Source: Halobacteriales archaeon QS_8_69_73
Lineage (GTDB): Archaea > Halobacteriota > Halobacteria > Halobacteriales > Haloarculaceae
DNA: 64,000 bases
NCBI GenBank assembly: GCA_003022945.1
Contig: PXRZ01000008.1
Coordinates: 8,691-72,690, forward strand
Direction: 5' to 3'
Below are positions 1 to 9,639 of the stretch, piece by piece (the first letter of the stretch is position 1; each line of letters opens with the position of its first letter). The notes under the pieces were generated by a model, which was not told the origin of the DNA, did not search any database, and saw only the letters and a list, made by a program, of their open reading frames with translations. The position numbers were made by a program, and so were the translations under genes.

Positions 1-1994
1 AGTTCGTACGGGTCGAGGCCCTTCCGGACGCCGTCCAGCATCGCGAAGGCCTCGTCGGGCTCCAGGAAGTGTTCGGTGACGGCCCGCCCCAGCGGCGTCG
101 GCTCCAGGCCGTCGATGAACCCGTACTCCAGGAGCTTCCCGACGGCGTGTTTCGTCGGCACCTCGCCGACCATGCGGTCGTTCAGCCGCTTCGTCGCCGT
201 GCCGGCGACGGTGACGTTCGCCAGTGTCTCCTCGACGGCCGAATCCTCGTCGTAGCGGGTGACGACGGGCTCCATCTCGCCTTTCAGCAGTGTAAACGCC
301 ACCTCGTCTTCGCCGGCCTCCATGGAGTTGTGGTAGGTGCAGTCCGGCTCGACGAGGACGTAGACGGTGCCTCGGTCGTGGTAGTCCGGCCGGCCGGCGC
401 GGCCGAGCATCTGCTCGAACTCCTGGACCGAGAGCCACTCGATACCCATCGCCAGCGAGTCGAAGATCACCTGCGAGGCCGGGAAGTCGACGCCGGCCGC
501 CAGCGCCGCGGTCGTGACGACCGCCGACAGCTCCTGGTCACCGAACTGCCGCTCGACGCGCTTGCGCTGGCCGTTGTCCAGCCCGGCGTGATACGGCGCC
601 GAGTCGTACTCCAGCCGCCGCGATATCTCGTGACACCGCCGCCGGGAGTTGGTGAAGACGATGGTCTGTCCCCGGTAGCCCTTCGAGGACTTCGAATCGA
701 AGGCCCGCCTCACCAGTTTGTTCTCGATGTCGATTTTCTCCGAACCGTCCGCGAAGGTGACGTGTCGCTCGATTGGGACGGGTCGCTCCTCGAACTCGAC
801 GAGCTGGGCGTCGAGCTGATCGGCCAGTTGGCCGGCGTTGCCCACCGTCGCCGACAGGTACACCCACTGGCTGTCGCAGTCGTTCCGCCGGCAGTAGTGT
901 TTCAGCCGCGAGACGAACCCGTCGAGGCGGTGGCCCCGCTCCTCTTCGCCGAGGTTGTGCACCTCGTCGATGACGACCGTCCCGATCTCGCCGAGGTCCT
1001 TGCCCGTCCGTAGGGCGTGGTCGACGCCCTCGTAGGTGCCGACGATGACGTCCGCCTCGGGGTCGAAGCGCTCCCCCGACCCCCGGATGCGGGAGGCGCC
1101 GACCCGCAGCGTCACGTCCAGCAGGTCGCCGTACTCGTCGGTGAAATCCTCGTGTTTCTGGTTGGCCAGCGCCACCAGCGGGACGAGAAACAGCAGCTTC
1201 CCCTCGCCGCGCAGTGCGCGGTCGATGCCCGCCAGTTCGCCGACCAGCGTCTTGCCGGTCGCCGTCGCCGAGACGACCAGCTGGTCGCGGCCCTCCAGCA
1301 GCCCGTTGTCGACGGCGAGACTCTGCACCGGCAGCAGCTCGTCGAACTGCTCGAGACTCCCCGCCAGCTCCGGGTGGACGTCAAGCTCCTCGACCGGTAC
1401 GGGGTCGATCTCGTCGGTCGTCGCCGAGATCTCGTCGAACTTCGTCAGCTCGGGGTCCAGTTGGCCCGACAGCAGGTTCCGGACCCGCTCGAGGTCGCCC
1501 ACCTCCAGCAGTAGCTCCTCGAGGCGGTCGCGGGCGCCGGACCGCAGCCCCCGGTAGTTGGCCTCCCGCTCCAGCTCCCGCTTCGCACAGTCCGGGCAGA
1601 TGTGCTCGTCGTCGGCCTCGATGGCCGTCTCGGCGGTCAGCGGCGAGTACCGGCCCTTCCCCGCGCAGATGCGACAGGTCCGGACCTGCTTGGCCTCGAG
1701 CTGGTAGCCGTCGAGCATCGCCTCCAGCTCCTGTCGACCGCCGCGGGAGGTCTGCTCGGAGACCCGGATGCGCGCCGCACGGCGGGCCATCTCGACGAAC
1801 TGCTCCGGGCGACGCGGCACCTCGTCGTCGCCGTCCCGCACCCGGAACCGGCCCGGCCGGGGGCCGGCGTCGGTTTCCTTTAGCTCCAGCCGGCCGCGGA
1901 GCAGCCGCTCGCCGCCGCGGCGCACGACGACCGCGTGGTCGTCGCCGTCCTCATGGAGGAACAGCGTATCGACGTCGGCGACCTGCTTCGACAC
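1..1994 (-). CDS. DEAD/DEAH-box superfamily II helicase (3' end runs off the window)
   Basis: Reverse-strand translation contains SATATGKTLVGELAG (Walker A), VVIDEVHN (DEVH-type box), VYLSATVG and QMLGRAGRPDYHDRG motifs; GTG start at 1994. Confidence 0.85.
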   Translation of the reverse strand, partial: MSKQVADVDTLFLHEDGDDHAVVVRRGGERLLRGRLELKETDAGPRPGRFRVRDGDDEVPRRPEQFVEMARRAARIRVSEQTSRGGRQELEAMLDGYQLEAKQVRTCRICAGKGRYSPLTAETAIEADDEHICPDCAKRELEREANYRGLRSGARDRLEELLLEVGDLERVRNLLSGQLDPELTKFDEISATTDEIDPVPVEELDVHPELAGSLEQFDELLPVQSLAVDNGLLEGRDQLVVSATATGKTLVGELAGIDRALRGEGKLLFLVPLVALANQKHEDFTDEYGDLLDVTLRVGASRIRGSGERFDPEADVIVGTYEGVDHALRTGKDLGEIGTVVIDEVHNLGEEERGHRLDGFVSRLKHYCRRNDCDSQWVYLSATVGNAGQLADQLDAQLVEFEERPVPIERHVTFADGSEKIDIENKLVRRAFDSKSSKGYRGQTIVFTNSRRRCHEISRRLEYDSAPYHAGLDNGQRKRVERQFGDQELSAVVTTAALAAGVDFPASQVIFDSLAMGIEWLSVQEFEQMLGRAGRPDYHDRGTVYVLVEPDCTYHNSMEAGEDEVAFTLLKGEMEPVVTRYDEDSAVEETLANVTVAGTATKRLNDRMVGEVPTKHAVGKLLEYGFIDGLEPTPLGRAVTEHFLEPDEAFAMLDGVRKGLDPYE

Positions 1995-2069
1995 GCTACT
2001 GCGTAGAGCGGCGAGGTATTTTAGTGACCCGGGAGCGACCTACGTCGCGTGGGCTTGCGCCCTGCTGGC

Positions 2070-2480
2070 TCACTCGAGGACGCGTATCTCGTCGTCGCCG
2101 GCCGGCACCGCACAGAGAAACGCCCCCGGTTCGTCGCCCGGGTTGCGGTACCAGTGGACCGCCCCCGCCGGGACGTGCACGGCGTCGCCCGCGCCGACGG
2201 TGTACTCCTCGCCGCTTTCGGCCTCGCCGTCCGTCCGAGACCCTTCCGGCGTCTCGTCGATCCCGACGACGTACTCGCCTTCCAGGACGTACTGTTCGTG
2301 TTCGATTTCGTTAGTGTGTCTCGGCACCTCGGCGCCCGGTTCGAGTTCGAACCGCCGGATCGCGAGGTTCCCGCCGCCGTCGTCGAGGCCGACGAGGACG
2401 CCCTTTCGGAGCCCCTCGGCGGCGTCGACGGTCTTGTACTCGACGTCGGTCCCGCGACGGACGAGAGACGAGTCGGACAT
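2070..2480 (-). CDS. Cupin domain protein
   Basis: ORF with cupin motifs (EVPRHTNEIEHEQYVLEGEY...VHVPAGAVHWYRN); start MSDSSLVRRG. Confidence 0.75.
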   Translation of the reverse strand: MSDSSLVRRGTDVEYKTVDAAEGLRKGVLVGLDDGGGNLAIRRFELEPGAEVPRHTNEIEHEQYVLEGEYVVGIDETPEGSRTDGEAESGEEYTVGAGDAVHVPAGAVHWYRNPGDEPGAFLCAVPAGDDEIRVLE

Positions 2481-2640
2481 ACCCGTCAATTCGTGCCCGA
2501 GATACTCCAATCTACGGGCGCATATCTGCCGACGGAAGATAATACCGAGGTACGCTGCTCCGCCCCACCCCGAAGGGTGAAGCTACAGCCGTGCCGACGC
2601 GGCGGCCGGCGTCGGGGCGGCCAACGGGAGCGGTTGGAAT

Positions 2641-3114
2641 TTACGTATTACACTCGTACTTGGCGAGCGTCGTCGAGGTCTCGCCGTCATCGGACTTCCA
2701 GGTTATGCGGATCTCCTCGTTACTAACGATATTATTACTCGGAATGGCGCAGGAGTCGCCAGCACCTAGCTCGGTGCTGCTCCAGGCGTCACTACCCCAG
2801 TCGTCGTGCTGACAGCTGGACTAGGCTTCGGTGCTGGTGCCGCTGGTGGTGTTTGTGTCCAAATCGCCGCCCGTCACGTTCAGATTGCTCACGCCGACGG
2901 GCTGACCGCCGTCGTGTATGATCGTCAGGTCACTGTTGCTATCCTCACTGAAGATGAACTGAGCATTCGGTGCTGTATCCTGTACTTGCCCGCCGAGGCC
3001 GAGGACGAAGGTGCCGATGACGGCCGCGAGGATAACTGTGATTGCGACCATCAGGATGACCCCGATGACCGGCGATACCGCGTCGTCGTCCGCGAAGAGC
3101 TCGTGTAGCTTCAT
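2641..3114 (-). pseudogene. Type IV pilin (archaeal pilin N-terminal family) interrupted by an in-frame TAG at 2821-2823
   Basis: [42 protein letters not shown] identical to neighbours; after TAG the same frame continues SSCQHDDWGSDAWSSTELGAGDSCAIPSNNIVSNEEIRITWKSDDGETSTTLAKYECNT*, matching paralogs. Confidence 0.8.
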
Positions 3115-3494
3115 GATTGTGCCGGCAGTCTCTCGTCGGAAACGGTCGCGGGTGCCCATTCAACTCCGTCGGCGACCGGCCGCCAACGACCGCAAACGCC
3201 CCACGCCGTCTCTCCGATGTAGACTGTCAACGCCTCCAGGGACGATTGCCGGTATATTACTATTCCACCGATTTCACAACTCGATTGTATTTGCGATTCT
3301 CACCGATATCGCGAGTCTTAAACGCTCTGCGGGCCGTGCCGGCTGCTGATCGGTGCGAAATATATTGAGTATGTACGCGGCGTGATACGAAAGCGGCTCG
3401 ATGACTGACGCGACCCGAGTAGAGATAGCATTAACTCCCAGTCCGGATGCCGACGGCAGATTATAGGATGACCGACGGGAGTGGTCGGAATTTA

Positions 3495-3938
3495 TTAATT
3501 GTATTCGTACTTGGCGAGCGTGGTTGAGGTGCCGCCGTCATCGGACTCCCAGACGATGCGAACCGTTTCATCACTGCTAATATCGGTACTATCAATAGTG
3601 CAACTGTCTCCCGCTGAGAGTTCGGTTGAACTCCAGGTTTGGCTGCCTGCGGTATTGTCCTGACATTTATCGTTACTTACGTAGCTTCGATCAGGATTAG
3701 TCACCTTAACATTCGATACTGAGACAGTCTCGCCTCCATCGTGTGTCATCACGAGATTATCATTATCCTGGCTAAATGTGAACTGTGCGTTCGGTGCCGT
3801 ATCCTGTACCTGGCCGCCAAGACCCAGTACGAAGGTACCGATAACGGCTGCGAGGATGACTGTAATTGCGACCATCAGGATGACCCCGATGACCGGCGAT
3901 ACCGCGTCGTCGTCTGCGAAGAGTTCGTGTAACTTCAT
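3495..3938 (-). CDS. Type IV pilin, tandem paralog
   Basis: 147 aa; [27 protein letters not shown] prepilin hydrophobic domain; C...W..TELSAGDSC...[18 protein letters not shown]. Confidence 0.85.
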   Translation of the reverse strand: MKLHELFADDDAVSPVIGVILMVAITVILAAVIGTFVLGLGGQVQDTAPNAQFTFSQDNDNLVMTHDGGETVSVSNVKVTNPDRSYVSNDKCQDNTAGSQTWSSTELSAGDSCTIDSTDISSDETVRIVWESDDGGTSTTLAKYEYN

Positions 3939-4312
3939 GACTGTGCTGGCAGTCCCCCGTCGAAAGCGGCCGCGGGTGCCCGTTCAAGACCGTCGGCGAA
4001 TGGTCGCCGGTGGCCATAGGCGTTCCACGCCGTCTCTCCGATGTAGACTGTCAACGGCTTCAAGAACGATTGCCGGTATATTAACCATTCCACCAATTTC
4101 ACGACTCGATTGCGTTTACAATAATCGCCGATGTCGCGAGTCTTAGACTCTCTACGGGCCGTTTCGATTACTGATTAGTGCGAGACATATCGATATGTGC
4201 ACAGTACAATACAGGAGCAGCTTGACGACCGACATGATCCGAGCAGAAGTAGTGCTATTCTTAGGTCAGATGCCGACGGCAGATTATAATGACTGATGGA
4301 AGCGGTCGGGAT

Positions 4313-4789
4313 TTAGGTACTATATTCGTACGTGGCGAGCGTTGTCGAGGTGCCGCCGTCATCGGACTCCCAGACGATGCGAACCGTATCATCAGGGTCA
4401 ATCCTGTCATCCGGGACGATGCAATTGTCTCCTGCCGAGAGTTCGGTTGAGGTCCAGTCATTGGAGTTGCTGGGGTTGTCAGCGTCCTGACAGATCGTAG
4501 GCGAAGTTGTGTAATCTCCATTATCACTGACCACCTTAACATTCGATGTCAAGACGTTCTCGCCCCCATCGTGTGTCATCTTGAGGTCATCATCATTACT
4601 AGCAGCACCAGTATCCTCCTGAGTAAATGTGAACTGTGTGTTCGGTGCCGTATCCTGTACTTGGCCGCCGAGGCCAAGAACAAAGGTGCCGATGACGGCC
4701 GCGAGGATGACCGTTATTGCGACCATCAGGATAACCCCGATGACCGGCGATACCGCGTCGTCGTCCGCGAAGAGTTCGTGTAACTTCAT
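4313..4789 (-). CDS. Type IV pilin, tandem paralog
   Basis: 158 aa; same N-terminal domain and C-terminal motif, different central segment. Confidence 0.85.
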   Translation of the reverse strand: MKLHELFADDDAVSPVIGVILMVAITVILAAVIGTFVLGLGGQVQDTAPNTQFTFTQEDTGAASNDDDLKMTHDGGENVLTSNVKVVSDNGDYTTSPTICQDADNPSNSNDWTSTELSAGDNCIVPDDRIDPDDTVRIVWESDDGGTSTTLATYEYST

Positions 4790-5166
4790 GACTGTGCTGG
4801 CAGTCCCCCGTCGAAAGCGGCCGCGGGTGCCCGTTCAAGACCGCCGGCGACCGTCCGCCGACGACCGCGGGCGTTCCACGCCGTCTTTCCGATGTAGACT
4901 GTCAACGCCTCCAGCGACAATTGCCGGCATATTAACCATTCCACCGATTTCACGACTCGATTGCGTTCGCGATACTCGGTGATTTTGCGGGCCAGAATCG
5001 CTCTGCGGGCCGTACCGGTTACTGGCCGGTGCAGGACGTATTGGATATGTACGCGGCAAAACATGAAAGCGGCTCGACGGTCGACACGACCCGAGCAGAG
5101 TGGTAATGCCCTCGGTTCGGATGCCAACAGCGGCACCGCGGGGTGACCGACCGGATTGACCGAGGT

Positions 5167-5607
5167 TCAGTACTCGTATTTAGCGAGCGTCGCCGAGGTG
5201 CCGCCGTCGTCGGACTCCCAGGTGATGCGTATGGTGTCGCCGTCGGTGAGTTCACCGTTGTCGAGAGTACAGGAATCACCTGCGGTCAGTTCAGCATCAC
5301 TACCGCTCCACTCGTTGCTGCCACCCCCGTCCGTTTGACAACCGAGGCTGCCACTGCCATCGTAGGTTACACTCATTTTCTCGACATCAACAGAGTCACC
5401 ATTGTCGTGTGTCATCGTGAGATCCCCATTATCCTCCTGACTAAACGTAAACTGGGCGTTGGGCGGATTATTCTGAAGATCACCCCCGATACTCAGAACG
5501 AAGGTGCCGATGACGGCCGCGAGGATGACCGTTATTGCGACCATCAGGATAACCCCGATGACCGGCGATACCGCGTCGTCGCCCGCGAAGAGTTTGCGTA
5601 GTTTCAT
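5167..5607 (-). CDS. Type IV pilin, more divergent tandem paralog
   Basis: [46 protein letters not shown]-terminal ELTAGDSC...[17 protein letters not shown]. Confidence 0.85.
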   Translation of the reverse strand: MKLRKLFAGDDAVSPVIGVILMVAITVILAAVIGTFVLSIGGDLQNNPPNAQFTFSQEDNGDLTMTHDNGDSVDVEKMSVTYDGSGSLGCQTDGGGSNEWSGSDAELTAGDSCTLDNGELTDGDTIRITWESDDGGTSATLAKYEY

Positions 5608-5990
5608 GGTTGTCTTGGCAGCCTCACATCGGATGTGCGGCCGCGGGAGTTCGTCGATTTTTTCCCCATCCCCCCTTTCGGATGGGGGTCGTTGCATGTC
5701 CCCCCTGCCGTCCCCCCCAATGTGGCTGCTCAGCCCTACACTCGCCCTCCTGCTACATTAAACATTCTCATGGTTCCGTGCGAATTCTGTCTTAAAATTT
5801 GCGTGCGTGTTGCTCGCCGATACGCCCCGAGACGCGCGGACTCCACGACCCGGCGTTCGACGCACGCTTCGCCGCCGCGGAACGCCGGTGGCGATCGCCG
5901 CCGCGAGGCCCGGGCACTCGTCGATCACCGCCTCGGCGTTCGCTCGACGGCCGCCAGCGCGAGGTCGCTCTCTGTGGACAGTCGGCTGGG

Positions 5991-6788
5991 TCATACCGCC
6001 GTCTCCAGACGCTCCCGGGCGACGTGCCCGAACTCCGCCTTGCGATGACAGGCGGGACACAGCGAGACGACGTTCTCGAGGTAGTGGGCGTCGGCCTCGG
6101 CGGTCGCCGGCGTCTCCACGAACGCCCGGACCGGCACGATATGGTGGACGTCCGGGTTCCGGCCGAGGTCCTCTCGGCCCGTCCCGCAGATGACGCACTC
6201 GTGGTTGTCCCGCTCGAGGGCCTGCCGCCGAACCCGGTTCCATCCTCGACCGTAGTTGGCCTCGGTACCGCCCTCCCAGTTCGGGTGCCCCTCGCCGGTG
6301 AACGCCTCCGAGAGCCACGCGTACTGGCACTCGTCGCTACAGAGGACGTGGTCACCGTCAGAGACGCTCCGATAACGGGTGAATGTAGCACCACATTCCT
6401 CGCATTCGAGTTCCTGCTCGCCACCGGACCAGCGAGGGTTCCGACTCCCCGTGATGTCCCGGTCGTGTCTCCACGTCTCGGTTTCGACACACGTCCCGCA
6501 GTAGTGTCCTGGCTTCTCCGACGGATAGTACTCGAACGTCGTATCACAGATATTACACTCCGTCGTCTCCTTCCCACCGCTGTAGTTCGGATTGTTCTCG
6601 CCCTCGAAGGAAACCGACGCGTTCAGACACTCCTCGGAACAGTACTTCTTCTCGTACTCGCTGTAGAACTCCGTCTCACACCGGGCACACTCCCGGTTCG
6701 GCAACCGTTCTCCGTGGACCGAGCTGTGGTGGACGCCCAATCCACGGCGTGTCTCGAAGCACCGCCCGCAACTTGGACAGCCGTGCAT
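5991..6788 (-). CDS. HNH endonuclease with repeated zinc-ribbon/NPxWxGG modules
   Basis: C-terminal CVICGTG...DVHHIVPVRAF...LENVVSLCPACHRKAE HNH motif; three Cys-pair modules each followed by NPNYSGG/NPRWSGG/HPNWEGG. Confidence 0.85.
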   Translation of the reverse strand: MHGCPSCGRCFETRRGLGVHHSSVHGERLPNRECARCETEFYSEYEKKYCSEECLNASVSFEGENNPNYSGGKETTECNICDTTFEYYPSEKPGHYCGTCVETETWRHDRDITGSRNPRWSGGEQELECEECGATFTRYRSVSDGDHVLCSDECQYAWLSEAFTGEGHPNWEGGTEANYGRGWNRVRRQALERDNHECVICGTGREDLGRNPDVHHIVPVRAFVETPATAEADAHYLENVVSLCPACHRKAEFGHVARERLETAV

Positions 6789-6883
6789 GGAGATACTTCT
6801 GCCCGTGATATGGGATAATATTTTGCCACAGAATGACCTACAGGCAGTAGTGGTTCGCCGGAGTTAGTGTAAATAATTTGTCA

Positions 6884-6955
6884 GTCCGGGCGCGGAAATC
6901 GAATCCGCTTCCCAGCCACCACAAGGCTGGAGGATACCAATACCCCAGCCCGGAC
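6884..6955 (-). tRNA. tRNA-His (anticodon GTG)
   Basis: Reverse complement GTCCGGGCTGGGGTATTGGTATCCTCCAGCCTTGTGGTGGCTGGGAAGCGGATTCGATTTCCGCGCCCGGAC folds as a cloverleaf; acceptor, anticodon (CAGCC-TTGTGGT-GGCTG) and T arms (GCGGA-TTCGATT-TCCGC) all pair; encoded G-1. Confidence 0.93.
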
Positions 6956-7067
6956 ACGCACCTGCAGGTAATCATGTAGAACTAAAATACGTTTCGACTC
7001 CCTTCGTGCATTCCGGCCGCACGCCGGTCCGTGGGTTTTTGCGCGCCGACCGAGTACGACCAGTAAC

Positions 7068-7517
7068 GTGGCTATCACCGACAAGATATACGTCAAGAAC
7101 CACCGCCAGCTTGCTTCCCAGCTGGACGCGTCGTTCCCGAAGAGCGCCTTCTCGGGGGCGACGCTGGACGTGCTGTTCACCGGCGACGGCCTCGCGAAGC
7201 TCGACGAGGCCTCCCGCGAGCGCGTTCTGGAGTTCGTCGAGGACTTCCTCGACTGCGACTGCCAGGCGCGGCCGCACTGCGGCCACCCCCAGCGGAAGTT
7301 CGTCGCCTATCTGCTGGAGCTGCGGGCCCAGGGGCTCGGGCCCGACGCCATCGTCGACGTGATGGGCGACGACTACATGCTGTACGCCTACCCCGGCGAC
7401 GTCCTCTCGTTTCTCGACGACTCGGTCCGGACGCTGGAGGCGGCCGAGCGACTGGCCGACGTCGACGGGCGGGAGGCGGCCGGTGAGATACGACGGGAGC
7501 GCCGCGAGCTGACCTAG
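7068..7517 (+). CDS. Conserved haloarchaeal protein (DUF5814-like)
   Basis: 149 aa ORF with GTG start; CDCQARPHCGHPQRKF...LGPDAIVDVMGDDYMLYAYPGDVLSFLD recalled as a haloarchaeal conserved family. Confidence 0.7.
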   Translation: MAITDKIYVKNHRQLASQLDASFPKSAFSGATLDVLFTGDGLAKLDEASRERVLEFVEDFLDCDCQARPHCGHPQRKFVAYLLELRAQGLGPDAIVDVMGDDYMLYAYPGDVLSFLDDSVRTLEAAERLADVDGREAAGEIRRERRELT

Positions 7518-7936
7518 CCGAGTCGGAACGGCTCCTCTTCGGCCTCCTCGTCGAGCTCCTCGAGCTGGACGATGTCCTCGGTTTCCCGTTCTTCGATCTC
7601 CTGGCTGAGACGGGTGACGTACTGCTTGTACTCCTCGAGCTGTTCGCGGAGGTGCTCGGCTTCGAGTTCGAGCCGCTCGTGTTCGCGGACGAAGCTCTTC
7701 GGAACCTCGACCTTCGGCGGGAAGCTCTCGCTCGGCGAGGCGGCCTCGGTGGCGCTGCCGCTTTTCAGTTCGTGCTCCGGGACGACCCGGACCTGGCCGT
7801 CGTGGGCGACCAGCGTGTCCACGTAGTCGCGGAACACCGCCGAAAGCGAGATGTCCCGCTCCTCGGCGATCTCCCTGAGGGTCTCGAAGGCCTCCTCGTT
7901 GACCCGAAAGGAGATGGTCTTGTTCTTGTTGCCCAT
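7514..7936 (-). CDS. Ribbon-helix-helix (CopG-like) protein with C-terminal coiled coil
   Basis: MGNKNKTISFRVNEEAFETLREIAEERDISLSAVFRDYV RHH pattern followed by a Glu-rich heptad region. Confidence 0.7.
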   Translation of the reverse strand: MGNKNKTISFRVNEEAFETLREIAEERDISLSAVFRDYVDTLVAHDGQVRVVPEHELKSGSATEAASPSESFPPKVEVPKSFVREHERLELEAEHLREQLEEYKQYVTRLSQEIEERETEDIVQLEELDEEAEEEPFRLG

Positions 7937-8037
7937 TCTACGTCGGACTGACCGGGCCACACGGATAAACGTTCGTCAGACGGGCGCATGCCGCCCGGCG
8001 GCCGGTCGTCGGCCGCCCGGCGGCCGGCGCTCGACCG

Positions 8038-8655
8038 TTACGCCTCGGCGGTGACCTCGGTTTCCTCGAGGTCTTCCAGCGCCGCGATGACCTGGTCGCG
8101 GTACATCGACAGGTCGGAGTCGTACTGCGTCTCGGCCATCGTCGCGTACTCGTCGGGTGCGGCGGCTTCGCCGCCCTGCGACGCCGCTCCGTCGAACGCC
8201 TCGATGCGCTCGAGGGTGCGGTCGGCGGTTTCGACGACCCACCGGTCCCGGGTCGCGGCGTCGACGATCGTGATCGACTCGGGCCGCAGCGAGACGTTCA
8301 TGTCGCCCTCGTCGGTCTCGAAGGTGCGGGGCTTGCCGACGACGGCGACGTAGGCCGGCGTCTCCGTCTCCCGGAGTGCCGAGGCGGCCTCCGGCTGGTA
8401 CTGGCCGGCGTAGCTGAAGAACGTCCCGGTGGGGTCGACGACCCGTCCCCGCCAGTACTCCGAGTCCTCGCCGACGTCTTCCGTTTCGGTGAGCGTTCCG
8501 ACGACGTACACGCGGTTGGCCCGCGCGCCCGTCGGCAGCAGCGCGTAGAGGGGCGCGCGCTCGTCGTCGGACTCCTTGAACGTGTACGATGCGTCGTTGA
8601 ACTCGGCCGCGAAGGCGCGTCGGGCGACCTCGCGGGTGGGTGCGGACTCGCTCAT
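8038..8655 (-). CDS. RPA-associated protein (COG3390-like)
   Basis: 205 aa ORF starting MSESAPTREVARRAFAAEFNDASYTFKESDDERAPLYALLPTGARANRVYVVGTLTE; overlaps the RPA gene stop. Confidence 0.8.
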   Translation of the reverse strand: MSESAPTREVARRAFAAEFNDASYTFKESDDERAPLYALLPTGARANRVYVVGTLTETEDVGEDSEYWRGRVVDPTGTFFSYAGQYQPEAASALRETETPAYVAVVGKPRTFETDEGDMNVSLRPESITIVDAATRDRWVVETADRTLERIEAFDGAASQGGEAAAPDEYATMAETQYDSDLSMYRDQVIAALEDLEETEVTAEA

Positions 8656-9581
8656 CACAGGGACCTCGCTTTGATCAGCACGTCTTCGGCGTCGGGCGCT
8701 TCCTCGAGCGTCTCCGTCTCGTTGGCGAGCACGTACCGCCCGAGCGTCGGCCCGGTGACCCGGTAGTACCGACCCAGGATGGTCTCGCGCATCTCCTCGA
8801 CGACGACCTCCGTGTCGAGGGCGTCCTTCGCCATCTCCTGGGCTTCCTCGAGACCGATGCCGGTCAGGGCCTCGGTGGCCTCCTGGTCGAAGATCACCTC
8901 GTGGACCTCGCCGCCGTCGTCGAGGACGCCCTTGATGCGGAGGTCGAACTCGCCGTCGACCTCGCCGTGCTCCGAACAGCGGCCGTTCTGGAGGACGCGC
9001 GTGCAGTCCTCGTCGGGACACCGCTTGATGAGCCCGGAGCCGGACTGGATGTCGACCATCGCGCCTTCGACCTCGGTGGCGTCGTCGCCGACCTCGATCT
9101 CCTCGTCGATTGCCTCGATGGTGGTCGTGGAGTTGAGCTTCACCGAGAAGCGGCCCTCGTACTCGTCGGTGACGAGGTTGCCGAGCCGGTAGACCCCGTC
9201 CTCCTCGAGTTCGGACAGGTCGCTCTTGGCCCACTTGGTGAACTTGACGGTGCCGGTCTCGTCGCCGAGCAGGCCGACCTGGGCGATGGAGTCCGCCCGC
9301 GGCTCCCACAGCTCGACCACCTTGGCGGTCAGGTCGAGCCACTCTTCGGGCTCGTCGATGTCGGCGACCTCGGCGGCCTGGTCGCCGTCGCTCAGCTGTT
9401 CGCGCTCCATGTCGGCCTCGTCGAGATACGTCGAGACCACGCTCCGGCGGGCCTCCTCGATCGGGACCCGGTAGTCGGAGACGAGCGTCTCCAGCCGCTC
9501 TTCGATCTCGTCGACGCCGACGTCGAGCTCGTCGGAGAACTGTTCGTCTACCTCGACTGCGTGCTGTCGCAGGTCTGTCAT
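8655..9581 (-). CDS. rpa: Replication factor A (RPA; OB folds plus zinc finger)
   Basis: 308 aa; OB-fold region and CPDEDCTRVLQNGRCSEHGEVDG zinc motif; adjacent RPA-associated gene. Confidence 0.85.
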   Translation of the reverse strand: MTDLRQHAVEVDEQFSDELDVGVDEIEERLETLVSDYRVPIEEARRSVVSTYLDEADMEREQLSDGDQAAEVADIDEPEEWLDLTAKVVELWEPRADSIAQVGLLGDETGTVKFTKWAKSDLSELEEDGVYRLGNLVTDEYEGRFSVKLNSTTTIEAIDEEIEVGDDATEVEGAMVDIQSGSGLIKRCPDEDCTRVLQNGRCSEHGEVDGEFDLRIKGVLDDGGEVHEVIFDQEATEALTGIGLEEAQEMAKDALDTEVVVEEMRETILGRYYRVTGPTLGRYVLANETETLEEAPDAEDVLIKARSL

Positions 9582-9639
9582 GAGTGTTCCGTCTCCGCGT
9601 GTTTTCGGTGGGAGACATAGAAATCCGACCGATGGCGGC

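Noticed and set aside
69-1013. Long plus-strand ORFs opposite the helicase (and similar antisense ORFs across the window)
   Set aside because: GC-rich haloarchaeal DNA gives long open antisense frames; the opposite strand encodes the recognisable protein.
2818-2826. Pyrrolysine or selenocysteine recoding at the pilin TAG
   Set aside because: TAG is not a Sec codon, haloarchaea are not known for Pyl, and other lesions in the window make mutation or error more likely.
2945-4838. Alternate-frame ORFs overlapping pilin starts ([24 protein letters not shown]... in units 1-3)
   Set aside because: Their similarity follows automatically from the near-identical DNA of the pilin N-terminus and leader; they overlap the real pilin frame and have no independent support.
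5758-5996. Possible small gene MTQPTVHRERPRAGGRRANAEAV... 3' of the HNH gene
   Set aside because: Arg-rich composition and no clear motif; plausible only as degenerate sequence.
7990-8028. Direct repeat GCCGCCCGGCGGCCGG x2 3' of the RPA-associated gene as CRISPR-like
   Set aside because: Only two copies separated by 6 nt, no spacers; more likely a GC hairpin at the transcript end.
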